Numbered from the stretch's first letter, positions 33,568 to 42,365 are shown. The stretch: DNA of 64,000 nt from Microbacterium immunditiarum (GCF_013409785.1 NZ_JACCBV010000001.1:1-64000), one strand, 5' to 3'. Numbers and translations: made by a program. The notes: a model not told the origin generated them from the letters alone.

Positions 33568-36500
33568 TCAGCGCCGCGACGGCGCAACCTCGAAGGAGTA
33601 GCTGCCCGCGCCCACCTCGAAGACGCCCGGTGCCAGTTGAGTGACGCCAGCGATCTTGCCTACTGGCTTTCCGCGCTCGGTGAGCTCATACCCTTCGGGG
33701 ATAGCGATCCTTAGCTCTGCGGTGGCGTTGCCCGGGACCACCAGGGTGCCGCTGGATCCCGTGGCGTTCTGCTCCCAGTCGACCGACACGTCGCCACGCA
33801 CAGTGCCGACCGTCGCCCGCACCCACGTCAGATCGTCGCTGACCAGCGGTTCAACGACGACTCGCCGATAGCCGGGCTCGATGGGCCTGATCCCCGCGAG
33901 CTGTTCGAAGAACCACGGCTCAACAGAACCGAACAGATAGTGATCGTGCCCCGACGGCCGTCCCTGCCGTGGGTCGGTGACGGTCCACGTCTCCCACAAC
34001 GTGTCAGCACCGTTCTCCAACCAGAAGCCCCAGCTCGGGTACGTGCGCTGACTGGCCACGGCAAGCGCCAAATCCTCATGACCACCGTGTGTCAACGCCG
34101 GGAGCAGCACGGCCGTCCCAAGAGTTCCCGTATTGAGATGGTTCGCTCGGCTACGAACATCCTGGGCAAGCGCATCCGCCACGGCGGCGCGGGCGTCGTC
34201 GGGGACAAGACCGAATTCCAGCGCCAGAGCGTTGCTGGTCTGGCGGTAGCCATTGTCAGATGGCGTGCGATAGAGACCAGCGTCCAGGTCCAGGAACGCG
34301 TCATTGAAGTCCGTGCGAAGCTGATCCGCCCGGTCGGCGAACCGCTCCGCGTCGGCGTCGCGTCCCAGCGCCTCAGCCGCCTGTGCCCCGATCCGCAAGC
34401 CGCGGTAGAGGTAGGCAGACGCGGGCAGTCTGAGGTCCTCGTCAGCGCTGTCCGGCGGCAACCAGTCACCTCGGCCACGCTTGGCAAGACCGTCGCCATC
34501 GACTCGGTCCAGTTCCCAATTGAGATAGCGGGCGACCCCATCGAACTGCTCCTCGAGCACACGGCGGTCTCCGTACCGGGTGTAGAGCTCCCACATGACG
34601 ATCGGGTAGGCCATCGACCACTCGACCGCCTGCGAGGGCGTGCTCCATCCGCTGGTCGGCGCGATGTCACCAATGCCGCCGTCGGGGGTCTGCGTATCGG
34701 CGATGTCATCGAGCCACTTGGCGAGGAAGTTGTGGGCGTCGAAGTTGGACGCGAATCCCGCAGTATTCAGGTGACCGTCGGCCGTCCAGCCGATCTTCTC
34801 GTACATCGCGTCCACCGCCGGAATACCCAGCATGTGGTGCTCGAGACTGCGCACCACCATGCTGTGAATCTGATTGAGAGTCGGCTCAGAGGACTCGAAG
34901 TTACCGGTCACGTCCGCCGACGTGCGAACCTCCTTGGCCACCAACATATTCAACGGCGGCGCGGAGTCGAGACCCTCGACTTCTACATAGCGGAAGCTCT
35001 TTTGGCTGAATCGCGCCTGCCACCGCTCCTCGCCCTCTCCTCTAAAGACGTATTCGTCGCGTTGGAACCGACCACCGAAGACATACCCCTGCTCGAGGTT
35101 GATCCTTCCGTCTCCGGACAACTGCTGACCGTAGGCCATAGTGACCTTCTGGCCGGCCGGCGCTTTGCCCCTGAGTTCGACCCAGCCGCTCACGGTCTGC
35201 CCGAAGTCGACCAGGTACACCCCGGGCGTGGGCTCGGTTACCTCAACGGCGTCGATGGAATCCATGACCTTGATTGGTTGCTGCACTTGCGGCTCAAGCT
35301 TCCCTTGCGGCGCCGCGACGACGGGTGCGGCGGTCCAAGCCGCGTCGTCGAATCCGGCAGTGGCCCACCCCGGCTGTTCGAGCCGGGCGTCGTAGGTCTC
35401 ACCGGCGTAGACGGAGTCCGACCGGGTGGGGCCTGCCACAGTTCTCCACCCGGGTCCGGTCTTCACCACCTGCGTGGAGCCGTCCCGGTAGGTCAGTTCC
35501 AGCTGGGCCAGCACGCGGGGCTCATTGTGCCACGGTGCGGTGGTGTGCATGTTCCACACATTGGGTGTCGTGAGGCCGAAGAAGCCGCGCCCCAGCTCGA
35601 AGCCGAGCGCGTTGTCGCCCGCCTTCACACGGTCTGTGACGTCGTAGGCAACGTAAAGAATGCGATCGTCGTAGTCACTCGTCGCGGGTTCCATTACGTT
35701 GTCGCTCACCGGCGCGCCATTGAGGTGCGCGACCTGAAATCCTGCGCCGGCCACGTAGAGCCGGGCACTGCTCAAACCGGCCCGGGCCCGGAAATCAGTA
35801 CGCAGTAGCGGTGCAGGCTCCTCCTTGGGTAGCAGCACCCTGCTGCCCCAGGGCGCCATGCCGTACGTTCCCAGCTCGCTGGCTGGAGACCACTCACTGT
35901 CGTCGAAGTCCAACGACGTGCAGCTGGCCGGGTCATCGGCAGTGGCGAGCCACGAACCGTCCGTGATCACGGTCAGCGGCTCTCCATCGTCGAACTCGAC
36001 CTGCAACTTGGCTATCAGGCCTGCGTATCCCACGGTGGCATTGGTCGCTCGGATCGCCAACAGGTTCTGACCAGCGGCGAGCCCGTCGGTTACGTCGTAG
36101 AACTGTCCGGCATCCCATTGCGCACCGCGCGGTGTCCCACCGATCTTCGTCCCGTTCACCGTGGCCACGAAGCTGTCGTCGGCGGCGATGGCGAGCGTGG
36201 CGGAGGTGATCGTACGATCGGCTGGGAGTGAGAGTGTCTTGCGGAAGCATCCGGTGCCGGCCGGGAGATCGTTGGTACCCGAAGTCGAACCCGGCGTCCA
36301 TATCCAGCGCGACCCAGCGAAGCCGAAACTCTCTGCGGGCAGCGAGACTCCGTTGCCCCAAGGAGACACGCCGTAACTCCCGAGTTCCGCCGCGGCGCTC
36401 CACCCACTGTCGTCGTAGTTCGCCTCGGTCCAGCCAGTCGCGAGAGTTGCAGCCGAAGACCACGAACTATCGGTAACGATTACTGTCGGCTCCCCGACTG

Positions 36501-37356
36501 CGAAGTCGACGACGAGTTTGGCGATGAGGCCGGAGAACCCGGGACTTGAGTTCGTCGCTCCAATCGCGAGCTGATTCTCCCCGCTACTCACCAGGTTGGT
36601 GATATCCACGACCTGGGACGACTGCCAGTCGGCACCCGGACTAGTGGCGGCGACCTCTGTTCCGTTGACGTGGAGGGCAAAGCGATCGTCCGCCGTAACC
36701 ACGATCCGCGCCGAGGTGACCTCACGGTCCGCAGGCAGGCTGAAGCCTCGGCGGAAGTACGCATCACCGGCTGGGACCCCTGCGCCGGCGACGGTGCCAC
36801 TAGTCCAGATCCACTGGGCGTCGGCCAGCGTCACCTGGGTCGGCGCGGGAGGGCCCGCGATCCACCCGCCCTGCCACCCCTCGGTTCCCAAGCCGGCCTC
36901 CCACCAGCTCGGCGCGCTCCATGGCGAGACACCACCGCTCTGGTCCCAAATGCGGACCTTGAACCAGGCGCGCTGACCGGCCTCAAGTTTGCCGCCTGTG
37001 TAGGGAATGCCTGTCGACTCCTCCGACTCGACCTTGCCGCTGTCCCACAGATCCGGCCGGCCCGCATTGAGGAGAGACGGTGAGCTGGCGACCCACACTT
37101 GGTACGCGGACTGCAGCACGCCCCGCTTCTCGGCAGCGACCTGCCACGCTAGCATCGGGCGAGTCTCGTCAACCGCCAGCGGCTGGGTCGCTCGCTCGAC
37201 CGTGAGCTCGTTCACTTCGGTGCGCAGGGACTGCTCTCCCTGCACGGTGATGGCAGAGGCCGCTGGAATGTTTGCTGGCCATGCAATCGTTACTGCGAGC
37301 ATCGCAGCCAATGCCACCAGAGCAAGTTGACGGGGTCGAATCGCGTGCTGGCTCAT
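33568..37356 (-). CDS. Secreted alpha-L-rhamnosidase, GH78
   Basis: Multidomain enzyme of 1262 aa releasing terminal alpha-L-rhamnose from glycosides or polysaccharides outside the cell. A signal peptide occupies residues 1 to about 35 (RPRQLALVALAAMLAV). The N-terminal GH78 sandwich has RPMLAWQVAAEKRG and WDSGKVESEES. Two repeated carbohydrate-binding-like modules follow, each with WIWTSG/WIWTPG and DDRFALHVNGTEV or DDSFVATVNGTK (about 185-300 and 350-460). The catalytic barrel shows YEKIGWTADGHLN (about 853), where the family's general acid lies, and ARYLNWELDRVDGDGLA. The C-terminal Greek-key domain ends the protein. ATG 37356 has GAAAGGAAATCAG upstream. A palindromic operator lies 28 bases before the start, so it is under the rhamnose repressor (inference). 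Confidence 0.93.
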   Translation of the reverse strand: MSQHAIRPRQLALVALAAMLAVTIAWPANIPAASAITVQGEQSLRTEVNELTVERATQPLAVDETRPMLAWQVAAEKRGVLQSAYQVWVASSPSLLNAGRPDLWDSGKVESEESTGIPYTGGKLEAGQRAWFKVRIWDQSGGVSPWSAPSWWEAGLGTEGWQGGWIAGPPAPTQVTLADAQWIWTSGTVAGAGVPAGDAYFRRGFSLPADREVTSARIVVTADDRFALHVNGTEVAATSPGADWQSSQVVDITNLVSSGENQLAIGATNSSPGFSGLIAKLVVDFAVGEPTVIVTDSSWSSAATLATGWTEANYDDSGWSAAAELGSYGVSPWGNGVSLPAESFGFAGSRWIWTPGSTSGTNDLPAGTGCFRKTLSLPADRTITSATLAIAADDSFVATVNGTKIGGTPRGAQWDAGQFYDVTDGLAAGQNLLAIRATNATVGYAGLIAKLQVEFDDGEPLTVITDGSWLATADDPASCTSLDFDDSEWSPASELGTYGMAPWGSRVLLPKEEPAPLLRTDFRARAGLSSARLYVAGAGFQVAHLNGAPVSDNVMEPATSDYDDRILYVAYDVTDRVKAGDNALGFELGRGFFGLTTPNVWNMHTTAPWHNEPRVLAQLELTYRDGSTQVVKTGPGWRTVAGPTRSDSVYAGETYDARLEQPGWATAGFDDAAWTAAPVVAAPQGKLEPQVQQPIKVMDSIDAVEVTEPTPGVYLVDFGQTVSGWVELRGKAPAGQKVTMAYGQQLSGDGRINLEQGYVFGGRFQRDEYVFRGEGEERWQARFSQKSFRYVEVEGLDSAPPLNMLVAKEVRTSADVTGNFESSEPTLNQIHSMVVRSLEHHMLGIPAVDAMYEKIGWTADGHLNTAGFASNFDAHNFLAKWLDDIADTQTPDGGIGDIAPTSGWSTPSQAVEWSMAYPIVMWELYTRYGDRRVLEEQFDGVARYLNWELDRVDGDGLAKRGRGDWLPPDSADEDLRLPASAYLYRGLRIGAQAAEALGRDADAERFADRADQLRTDFNDAFLDLDAGLYRTPSDNGYRQTSNALALEFGLVPDDARAAVADALAQDVRSRANHLNTGTLGTAVLLPALTHGGHEDLALAVASQRTYPSWGFWLENGADTLWETWTVTDPRQGRPSGHDHYLFGSVEPWFFEQLAGIRPIEPGYRRVVVEPLVSDDLTWVRATVGTVRGDVSVDWEQNATGSSGTLVVPGNATAELRIAIPEGYELTERGKPVGKIAGVTQLAPGVFEVGAGSYSFEVAPSRR

Positions 37357-37383
37357 CTGATTTCCTTTCGCTCGACGGTGAAC

Positions 37384-37395
37384 TGAAACGTTTCA
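37384..37395 (-). promoter_or_regulatory. LacI-type operator upstream of the rhamnosidase
   Basis: Perfect 12-base palindrome TGAAACGTTTCA, with a further half site TGAATCGC just beyond it (about 37399-37406 read on the minus strand). It matches the operators at both rhamnose promoters (TGAATCGATTCA and TGAAACGATTCA). A weak promoter TTGGGT-17-GTGAAT may lie above it. Confidence 0.65.
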
Positions 37396-37556
37396 TGAGC
37401 GATTCACAAAACGGAAAGGCACAAACCCAATCGGTGCGGTTGATCGTGGCGAACTCCGTCACCGACACGGGCCCGAACGTCGTGCTGACCCGAGCGGCGC
37501 CACCTCATCGGCGAGGAGACGCCCATTCGGCGCATCGACGGACTATCAAATGAAAG

Positions 37557-37690
37557 CCGGGCGGGGCAGTGAATCATATGCCTCGGGGACCCAGAACATG
37601 GACTGGACGATCGCCAGGCTCCCGGGCCGTCGAAGGCAACGGGCGCCCGCAGCGTCCTTTGCCGGCTTCCAGGTGGCGCGCAGCGCGGCC
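37557..37690. repeat. Dispersed repeat copy B (about 130 bp)
   Basis: Second copy of the repeat at 32759-32888, containing the 16-base motif AACATGGACTGGACGA at 37595-37610. It lies between the rhamnosidase (minus) and the LacI gene (plus). The motif has the same orientation toward the minus-strand gene as the other copies. Confidence 0.6.
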
Positions 37691-37788
37691 ACGATGAGAC
37701 CTCGGCGATTGGTCAGGAACAGGCCGAGTGTTTCGTTTCAATTTTTCGTCGGACCGACTATTCTCAGAATTCCAGAGACTGGGGGATC

Positions 37789-38823
37789 ATGGCAGTCAGC
37801 GTGCGGGATGTCGCGGCCGCGGCATCCGTTTCAGTGGGCACGGTTTCGAATGTGCTCAACCGACCCGACAAGGTAGCGCCGGCCACCGTCAAACGCGTCA
37901 ACTCTGCCATCGAGGAACTGGGCTTCGTGCGCAACGACGCCGCCCGCCAGCTGCGCGCCGGCCGAAGCCGTTCGATCGGCCTCATCGTGCTGGATGTGCG
38001 AAACCCCTTCTTCACCGATGTCGCACGCGGGGCCGAAGATCGTGCGGCCGCAGACGGCATGACGATCCTGCTCGGCAACAGCGACGAGAACGCCGAGCGG
38101 GAGCGCTCGTACCTCGACTTGTTCGAAGAGCAGAGGGTGAACGGCGTGCTCATCACCCCGCTCATCGACGATCTGCCACGGCTCGAGCTCTTGCAGCGTC
38201 GCGGCACGCCCGTCGTGCTGGTCGACCGTGAGTCCGCCGATCGCAGGTTCTCGTCTGTGGCCGTCGACGACATCGTGGGCGGCGAGCTCGCGGTGCGCCA
38301 CCTCGTGGAGACCGGTCGCCGGCGGATCGCCTTCGTCGGTGGGCCGATGGCCATCCGCCAGGTGACCGATCGCCTCGAGGGCGCTCGGCGTGCTGCCGCC
38401 GAAACGCCGGGCGTGACGGTCGAGGTCGTCGAGACCGAGTCGCTCAGCGCGCTCGCGGGGCGGGAGGCCGGTGCCGAGATACGCGAGCGCGCCGCGGCCG
38501 ATCGACCCGACGCGATCTTCGCCGCCAACGACCTGCTCGCCATGGGTGTGTTGCAGGCACTCATGATGCAAGGCGAGGTGCGCGTTCCCGACGATATCGC
38601 CCTGATCGGCTACGACGACATCGACTTGGCGTCGTCGGCGGTGGTGCCACTGTCGTCGATCCGGCAGCCCGCGGCGCTCATCGGCTACACCGCTGTGGAG
38701 CTGCTGCTCAAGCAGGCAAGTAGGCTCGATGGCGGTGGCGAGTGCGAGCGGGTGGTCTTCCAGCCCGAGTTGGTCGTGCGCGCGTCGACGGTTGGGGATG
38801 CCGCCGCGGCGGCATCCCCGTAG
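37789..38823 (+). CDS. LacI-family transcriptional regulator, probable rhamnose repressor
   Basis: A 344-aa regulator. The HTH is at residues 3-25 (VSVRDVAAAASVSVGTVSNV) with hinge RNDAARQLRAGRSRS. The periplasmic-binding-like effector domain spans 60-335 (SIGLIVLDVRNPFFTDVARG, RRIAFVGGP, DAIFAANDLLAMGVLQAL). ATG 37789 follows GGGGGATC. It lies divergently from the rhamnosidase. Palindromes of LacI type occur before the rhamnosidase, rhaM and the importer, and a half site CGTTTCA (37734-37740) precedes its own gene, so it likely represses all four units until rhamnose is present. Confidence 0.92.
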   Translation: MAVSVRDVAAAASVSVGTVSNVLNRPDKVAPATVKRVNSAIEELGFVRNDAARQLRAGRSRSIGLIVLDVRNPFFTDVARGAEDRAAADGMTILLGNSDENAERERSYLDLFEEQRVNGVLITPLIDDLPRLELLQRRGTPVVLVDRESADRRFSSVAVDDIVGGELAVRHLVETGRRRIAFVGGPMAIRQVTDRLEGARRAAAETPGVTVEVVETESLSALAGREAGAEIRERAAADRPDAIFAANDLLAMGVLQALMMQGEVRVPDDIALIGYDDIDLASSAVVPLSSIRQPAALIGYTAVELLLKQASRLDGGGECERVVFQPELVVRASTVGDAAAAASP

Positions 38824-38937
38824 CTTCCCGCCGGCGCAGGGCGAAGCACACTTCGGCTTCCTGGGAGCCCCCGTGCAGGCCGACAATCCGTCATCGAGCA
38901 CGCTGACCCGGAAACTCCTCGACTGACAGCCGGTCCA

Positions 38938-38961
38938 GCCAGGGCTCCTCCAGGAGCTGGC
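38938..38961 (+). terminator. Hairpin after the LacI gene
   Basis: GCCA-GG-GCTCCT-CC-AGGAGC-TGGC: a 10-bp stem with a two-base bulge and tiny loop, located between the converging LacI and XRE genes. It could terminate transcription from either side. Confidence 0.45.
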
Positions 38962-38970
38962 GGAAGGACA

Positions 38971-39327
38971 CTACTCCGACAGCCCTGTGACCACCGTTTC
39001 CTGACTCCGAGATCCCTCAACTCGACCGGCTCCGCGGCGACGCCGCAATGCTGCGTCGCGGAACCGGTCGCCGGTTCCCTCGGCAGTCGAGACTTCAGCC
39101 CAGAGCGCGTCGAGGGACAGCCCGAGGACGTCGGCGACAGCTGCGACAGTCGGGAACGCCGGGGTGGCCACGCGGCCCGACTCGATCTTCCGCAGCGTCT
39201 CCGGCGACACACCGGCATCGAGCGCGGTCCGGAGCATGGACCGCTCGCCTCGAGCGCTCCGCAACGCGGCGCCAAGGCGTCGTCCTCGTTCGATCTCCTC
39301 CGCCGTATTCGGCGACCGCACCATCAT
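38971..39327 (-). CDS. XRE-family transcriptional regulator
   Basis: A 118-aa DNA-binding protein. The HTH at about 16-70 (RLGAALRSARGERSMLRTAL, VSPETLRKIESGRVATPAFP) is followed by VAAVADVLGLSLDALW. The C-terminal 35 residues are basic and Arg-rich. It is divergent from the methionine aminopeptidase gene, with only 60 bases between the two starts. Two direct-repeat copies there are its likely operators, so it probably controls itself and the peptidase gene. Confidence 0.85.
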   Translation of the reverse strand: MMVRSPNTAEEIERGRRLGAALRSARGERSMLRTALDAGVSPETLRKIESGRVATPAFPTVAAVADVLGLSLDALWAEVSTAEGTGDRFRDAALRRRRGAGRVEGSRSQETVVTGLSE

Positions 39328-39341
39328 GCGCCGATTCTAGT

Positions 39342-39367
39342 ACCGGTATAATAAGACTGGTATAGTT
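39342..39367. promoter_or_regulatory. Direct-repeat operator and promoter between the XRE and map genes
   Basis: ACCGGTATAATA (39342-39353) and ACTGGTATAGTT (39356-39367) are 9-of-12 identical direct repeats spaced 14 bases apart. Each contains a -10-like box (TATAAT, TATAGT). Binding here by the XRE protein would cover promoters in both directions. Confidence 0.5.
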
Positions 39368-39387
39368 ATCGGCATGGGTGCTGTCGC

Positions 39388-40203
39388 ATGATCGAGATTC
39401 TGAACGCCGACGAACTGTCACGGGCGCGCGACACGGGCGCATTGGTCGCAGATATCCTGCACGAGCTGAAGCGCCGCACTGTCGTCGGCACGAACCTTCT
39501 CTCGATCGACCAGTGGGCGAAGGAGATGATCCTCGAAGCCGGGGCGAAGTCGTGCTACGTCGACTACGCGCCGTCGTTCGGACGCGGGCCGTTCGGGCAC
39601 TACATCTGCACGGCTGTCAACGATGCTGTCCTACACGGCATGCCCCACGACTACGCCCTCGCGGACGGTGACCTTCTGACCCTTGACCTCGCGGTCGCCC
39701 TGCGCGGGATCGCCGCTGACGCCGCAATCAGTTTCACGGTCGGAGATGCCGCGGCCGCGGAAGATGCCGCCATGATCACCGCTACGGAACGCGCACTGCA
39801 CGCCGGGATCGCGGCGGCTCAGTCGGGCGCCCGCATCGGCGACATCTCGCACGTCATCGGAACCGTGCTGACCGCGGCCGGATACCAGATCAACCTCGAG
39901 TTCGGAGGGCACGGGATCGGGTCAACAATGCATCAGGATCCTCACATCTCCAACAGCGGACGTCCCAGCCGCGGCTACAAACTGCGCCCAGGACTCATGC
40001 TCGCCCTCGAACCATGGGTCATGGCCGACACCGACAGGCTCGTCACCGACGCTGACGGCTGGACCCTCCGCAGCGCGACCGGGTCTCGCACCGCACACAC
40101 CGAACACACGATCGCCATCACGACGACCGGAGCAGAGATCCTGACCTTGCCGACACACGTTCGGGGTGAAATGGCGACGAGGCTGGCCGCCGAATCGGGC
40201 TAA
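39388..40203 (+). CDS. map: Type I methionine aminopeptidase (accessory copy)
   Basis: Pita-bread-fold metallopeptidase of 271 aa that removes N-terminal Met. All five metal ligands can be placed: Asp in LTLDLAVALRG, Asp in IAADAAISFTVG, His in GHGIGSTMHQDPH, Glu in LALEPWVM and Glu in HTEHTIAIT. The substrate His is in FGHYICTAVNDAVLHGMP. The size and the lack of a zinc-finger N-terminus fit type Ia. The position beside a divergent XRE gene, next to a mobile element, suggests an accessory copy in addition to a housekeeping gene elsewhere. Confidence 0.92.
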   Translation: MIEILNADELSRARDTGALVADILHELKRRTVVGTNLLSIDQWAKEMILEAGAKSCYVDYAPSFGRGPFGHYICTAVNDAVLHGMPHDYALADGDLLTLDLAVALRGIAADAAISFTVGDAAAAEDAAMITATERALHAGIAAAQSGARIGDISHVIGTVLTAAGYQINLEFGGHGIGSTMHQDPHISNSGRPSRGYKLRPGLMLALEPWVMADTDRLVTDADGWTLRSATGSRTAHTEHTIAITTTGAEILTLPTHVRGEMATRLAAESG

Positions 40204-40412
40204 CCAGGACGACGCGATCGTCGAGCGCAGCAGTTGCGTGCCGACTTGAAATCGACCGATCCTTACTCGCCCGGCGATCTCATTCAGCTGGGCCGAGATG
40301 GACACGACGTCGATGGTCCGGCCGTCTCCGGGTCGCGCGTTCGTCAGCCCGGTGACCGTCGCGTGTGCCGCTACGCGGAACGATTCCGGGTGTCACCGCC
40401 GCCCTGAAACGA
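40204..40412. other. Intergenic between map and the conjugative module
   Basis: No gene or clear structure. This may contain the left boundary of the conjugative element, but no att-like repeat pair is identifiable. Confidence 0.35.
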
Positions 40413-40730
40413 CTAGAACTCCCCCAGCACCTGATTCAGCCGCATTACCATCTCGGTCACCGCGGCATCGTCCACGCTGTATCGCACCCGTTGCCCCCGC
40501 TTTGCGACGTCGCGGGGTGGATCGGCGATGATCAGATTGGCGGCGAGTAGCTTCTCGAGCCCATTGAACACAGTGAGGGGCGGCACCTCGAGCGCCTCGG
40601 CGATCTCGGCTCTCGTCTGGGCGGGGTGACGACGCAGGTGGCCGATGATCGACGCCTGCATCATGTTCCCGAGAGCCTTGATGGGATCCTCCGCGTAATC
40701 ACTGTTCGCGGGACGGGCATAGCGAGGCAT
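40413..40730 (-). CDS. Winged-helix (MarR/ArsR-like) DNA-binding protein
   Basis: A 105-aa protein with one winged HTH: KALGNMMQASIIGHLRRHPA, TRAEIAEALEVPPLTVFN, then the wing region RGQRVRYSVDDAAV. ATG 40730 is chosen over the longer frame to 40829 because the extra residues read through a promoter-like region (TTGACA at 40829-40824 on the minus strand). It is divergent from the conjugation genes and is the obvious candidate to control them. Confidence 0.8.
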   Translation of the reverse strand: MPRYARPANSDYAEDPIKALGNMMQASIIGHLRRHPAQTRAEIAEALEVPPLTVFNGLEKLLAANLIIADPPRDVAKRGQRVRYSVDDAAVTEMVMRLNQVLGEF

Positions 40731-41008
40731 GTGCCCAGTCTCTCGCACCCTCTTACTGGCGGTCCAGTGGACTGTAGCTAAAAGTGCTTCACATCTGGAG
40801 TGTAGTGTTATACGCTTCCCTCGTGTCAAGGGATCGGTGGGACAGAAGGCCTGGAGGCAGCTCGCCTGCGCACCCTCCTGTCCGTCGAAGGGCCTCTAGA
40901 CACGGCGCGCGTTACCCGGTTGTGTGGGCTCATACGATGCGGCTAGGGCGACCGCCCCTTCTTGCTGGGGAACGACATGGGCACCGCCCCGATCATTCGG
41001 GAAGGCTC
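40731..41008. other. Control region before the conjugation operon
   Basis: About 280 bases with no gene. It holds a TTGACA box on the minus strand (40829-40824), followed 19 bases later by TACACT. GTGTAGTGTTATACG on the plus strand may serve the conjugation operon. The promoter assignment is weak. Confidence 0.35.
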
Positions 41009-41749
41009 ATGATGTCGGGACCCCAAGGCAGACGTCGGCGCGGGCTGACGTGGGCGATCATCGGCGGGCTGGTTCTCGTCGCCGGTATCGCGGCCGTCAT
41101 CCTCGTTCCGCTCATCACGAGCAACCCTGCCCCGGATCCCACCGACACAACCCCAACCGACACCACCCCGACCGCGGACCCCACGGACACTCCAACCGGC
41201 GAGTTCGTCGACGAGACCGCGTCCGAGCGCGGCTGGGTCGCAGAGCCGATCACGACGGATGCCGAGACCTACGTCCGAGCCGCACTTGCGGCCGCGGCAT
41301 CCTTCGACACCACCAAGAGCGATCGAGGCGAGTGGCTCAGCTTCCTCGACACGTGGTTCACACCCGACACCCGCTACACGTCGCCCGACGAGCAGCAGGA
41401 GGCGATGGAGGCATCGCAGCTCGAGCTCCGTCAGGCTGTCGTCCTCCCCGAACAGGAGTGGGACTCGCTCACCCGCGAAGACGGCCGCGTGGAAGCGAAA
41501 GTCGAGGATGACGTCGAGCTCGCGGAGGTTCCTGACGATCAGTCGGGTGACATGCACATCGGCACAGCCGACGTCACGCTGACCTTCACGCGCAGCGACA
41601 GCTCGGGCGAAGAGACCTCGTACGACGAGCAGGTGACGGTCAGCGTGCAGGTGCTCTGCGGCACCGACTCGGTTCCGACCCCCGACAGCGGCCAGCGCGC
41701 CGGCGACTGCAAGGTCATTCGATTCTTCTCGGAGCCCCAGGAGCCCTGA
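41009..41749 (+). CDS. Conjugation-associated membrane protein with extracytoplasmic domain
   Basis: A 246-aa protein with one N-terminal membrane helix (LTWAIIGGLVLVAGIAAVIL, about 14-33) and a Thr/Pro/Asp-rich linker (PTDTTPTDTTPTADPTDTPT). An acidic extracytoplasmic domain of about 170 aa follows (TYVRAALAAAASFDTTKSDR). This layout fits VirB8/TcpC-like assembly factors of Gram-positive type IV secretion, but I cannot confirm the fold. ATG 41009 has GGGAAGGCTC upstream. First gene of a tightly packed plus-strand run. Confidence 0.75.
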   Translation: MMSGPQGRRRRGLTWAIIGGLVLVAGIAAVILVPLITSNPAPDPTDTTPTDTTPTADPTDTPTGEFVDETASERGWVAEPITTDAETYVRAALAAAASFDTTKSDRGEWLSFLDTWFTPDTRYTSPDEQQEAMEASQLELRQAVVLPEQEWDSLTREDGRVEAKVEDDVELAEVPDDQSGDMHIGTADVTLTFTRSDSSGEETSYDEQVTVSVQVLCGTDSVPTPDSGQRAGDCKVIRFFSEPQEP

Positions 41750-41750
41750 C

Positions 41751-42365
41751 ATGGGCGCCCCGGTCGCAGTCGCCGCAGCCCTCGTGAGAACGAGGACCGG
41801 GCGCCGGATCGCGATCGGGATCCTCGCCGCCGTCGCACTCGCGAGTGGCCTCGTCCTGGCACCGCTCGTCGCGATTCCGCTTGCGATCGCGGGGGCTGGC
41901 ACGACCGCCGCGATAGAAAACCCAGCAGTCGCGCCCGTGGCCAACGGCGACTGGGGTTACCCCCTGGCTGGCGACTACACCAAGGGCCGCGGCTTCGGCT
42001 ACAACCCCGTCACCGGGTGCAGCTACTGCTCGATCGATCACCAGGGCTACGACATGGCGCAGGGATGCGGTAGCACCATCCACTCCGCTGGTCCGGGCCG
42101 AGTCATCACCGCTGGCTCATACCAGGGATACGGCAACGCTGTCCGAGTCGACCACGGCGGCGGACTCATCACGCTCTACGCCCACATGCAGTGGGATTCC
42201 CTCCGCGTCAGCGTGGGCGACCTCGTCCACGCCGGCAGTCCGATCGGCGCAGAGGGCAACACCGGCCGCTCATTCGGATGCCATCTCCACTTCGAGGTGC
42301 ACCGAGACGGCCGCGCCATCGATCCGCAACCGTTCATGGCCGCCCTCGGCCTTCCCCTGAAGTGA
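41751..42365 (+). CDS. M23-family peptidoglycan endopeptidase
   Basis: A 204-aa protein with an N-terminal membrane segment (GILAAVALASGLVLAPLVAI) and a C-terminal LytM-type zinc domain. The first ligands are in SIDHQGYDMAQGCG (His/Asp). GHGGGLITLY-type core and HAGSPIGAEGNTGRS follow, and the closing ligand pair is in CHLHFEVHRDGRAIDP. It probably opens the wall locally for assembly of the conjugation machine. Starts 2 bases after the previous stop. Confidence 0.9.
   Translation: MGAPVAVAAALVRTRTGRRIAIGILAAVALASGLVLAPLVAIPLAIAGAGTTAAIENPAVAPVANGDWGYPLAGDYTKGRGFGYNPVTGCSYCSIDHQGYDMAQGCGSTIHSAGPGRVITAGSYQGYGNAVRVDHGGGLITLYAHMQWDSLRVSVGDLVHAGSPIGAEGNTGRSFGCHLHFEVHRDGRAIDPQPFMAALGLPLK

Noticed and set aside
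33940..35808. 622-residue plus-strand frame
   Set aside because: Antisense of the GH78 catalytic domain. No ribosome site or family features.
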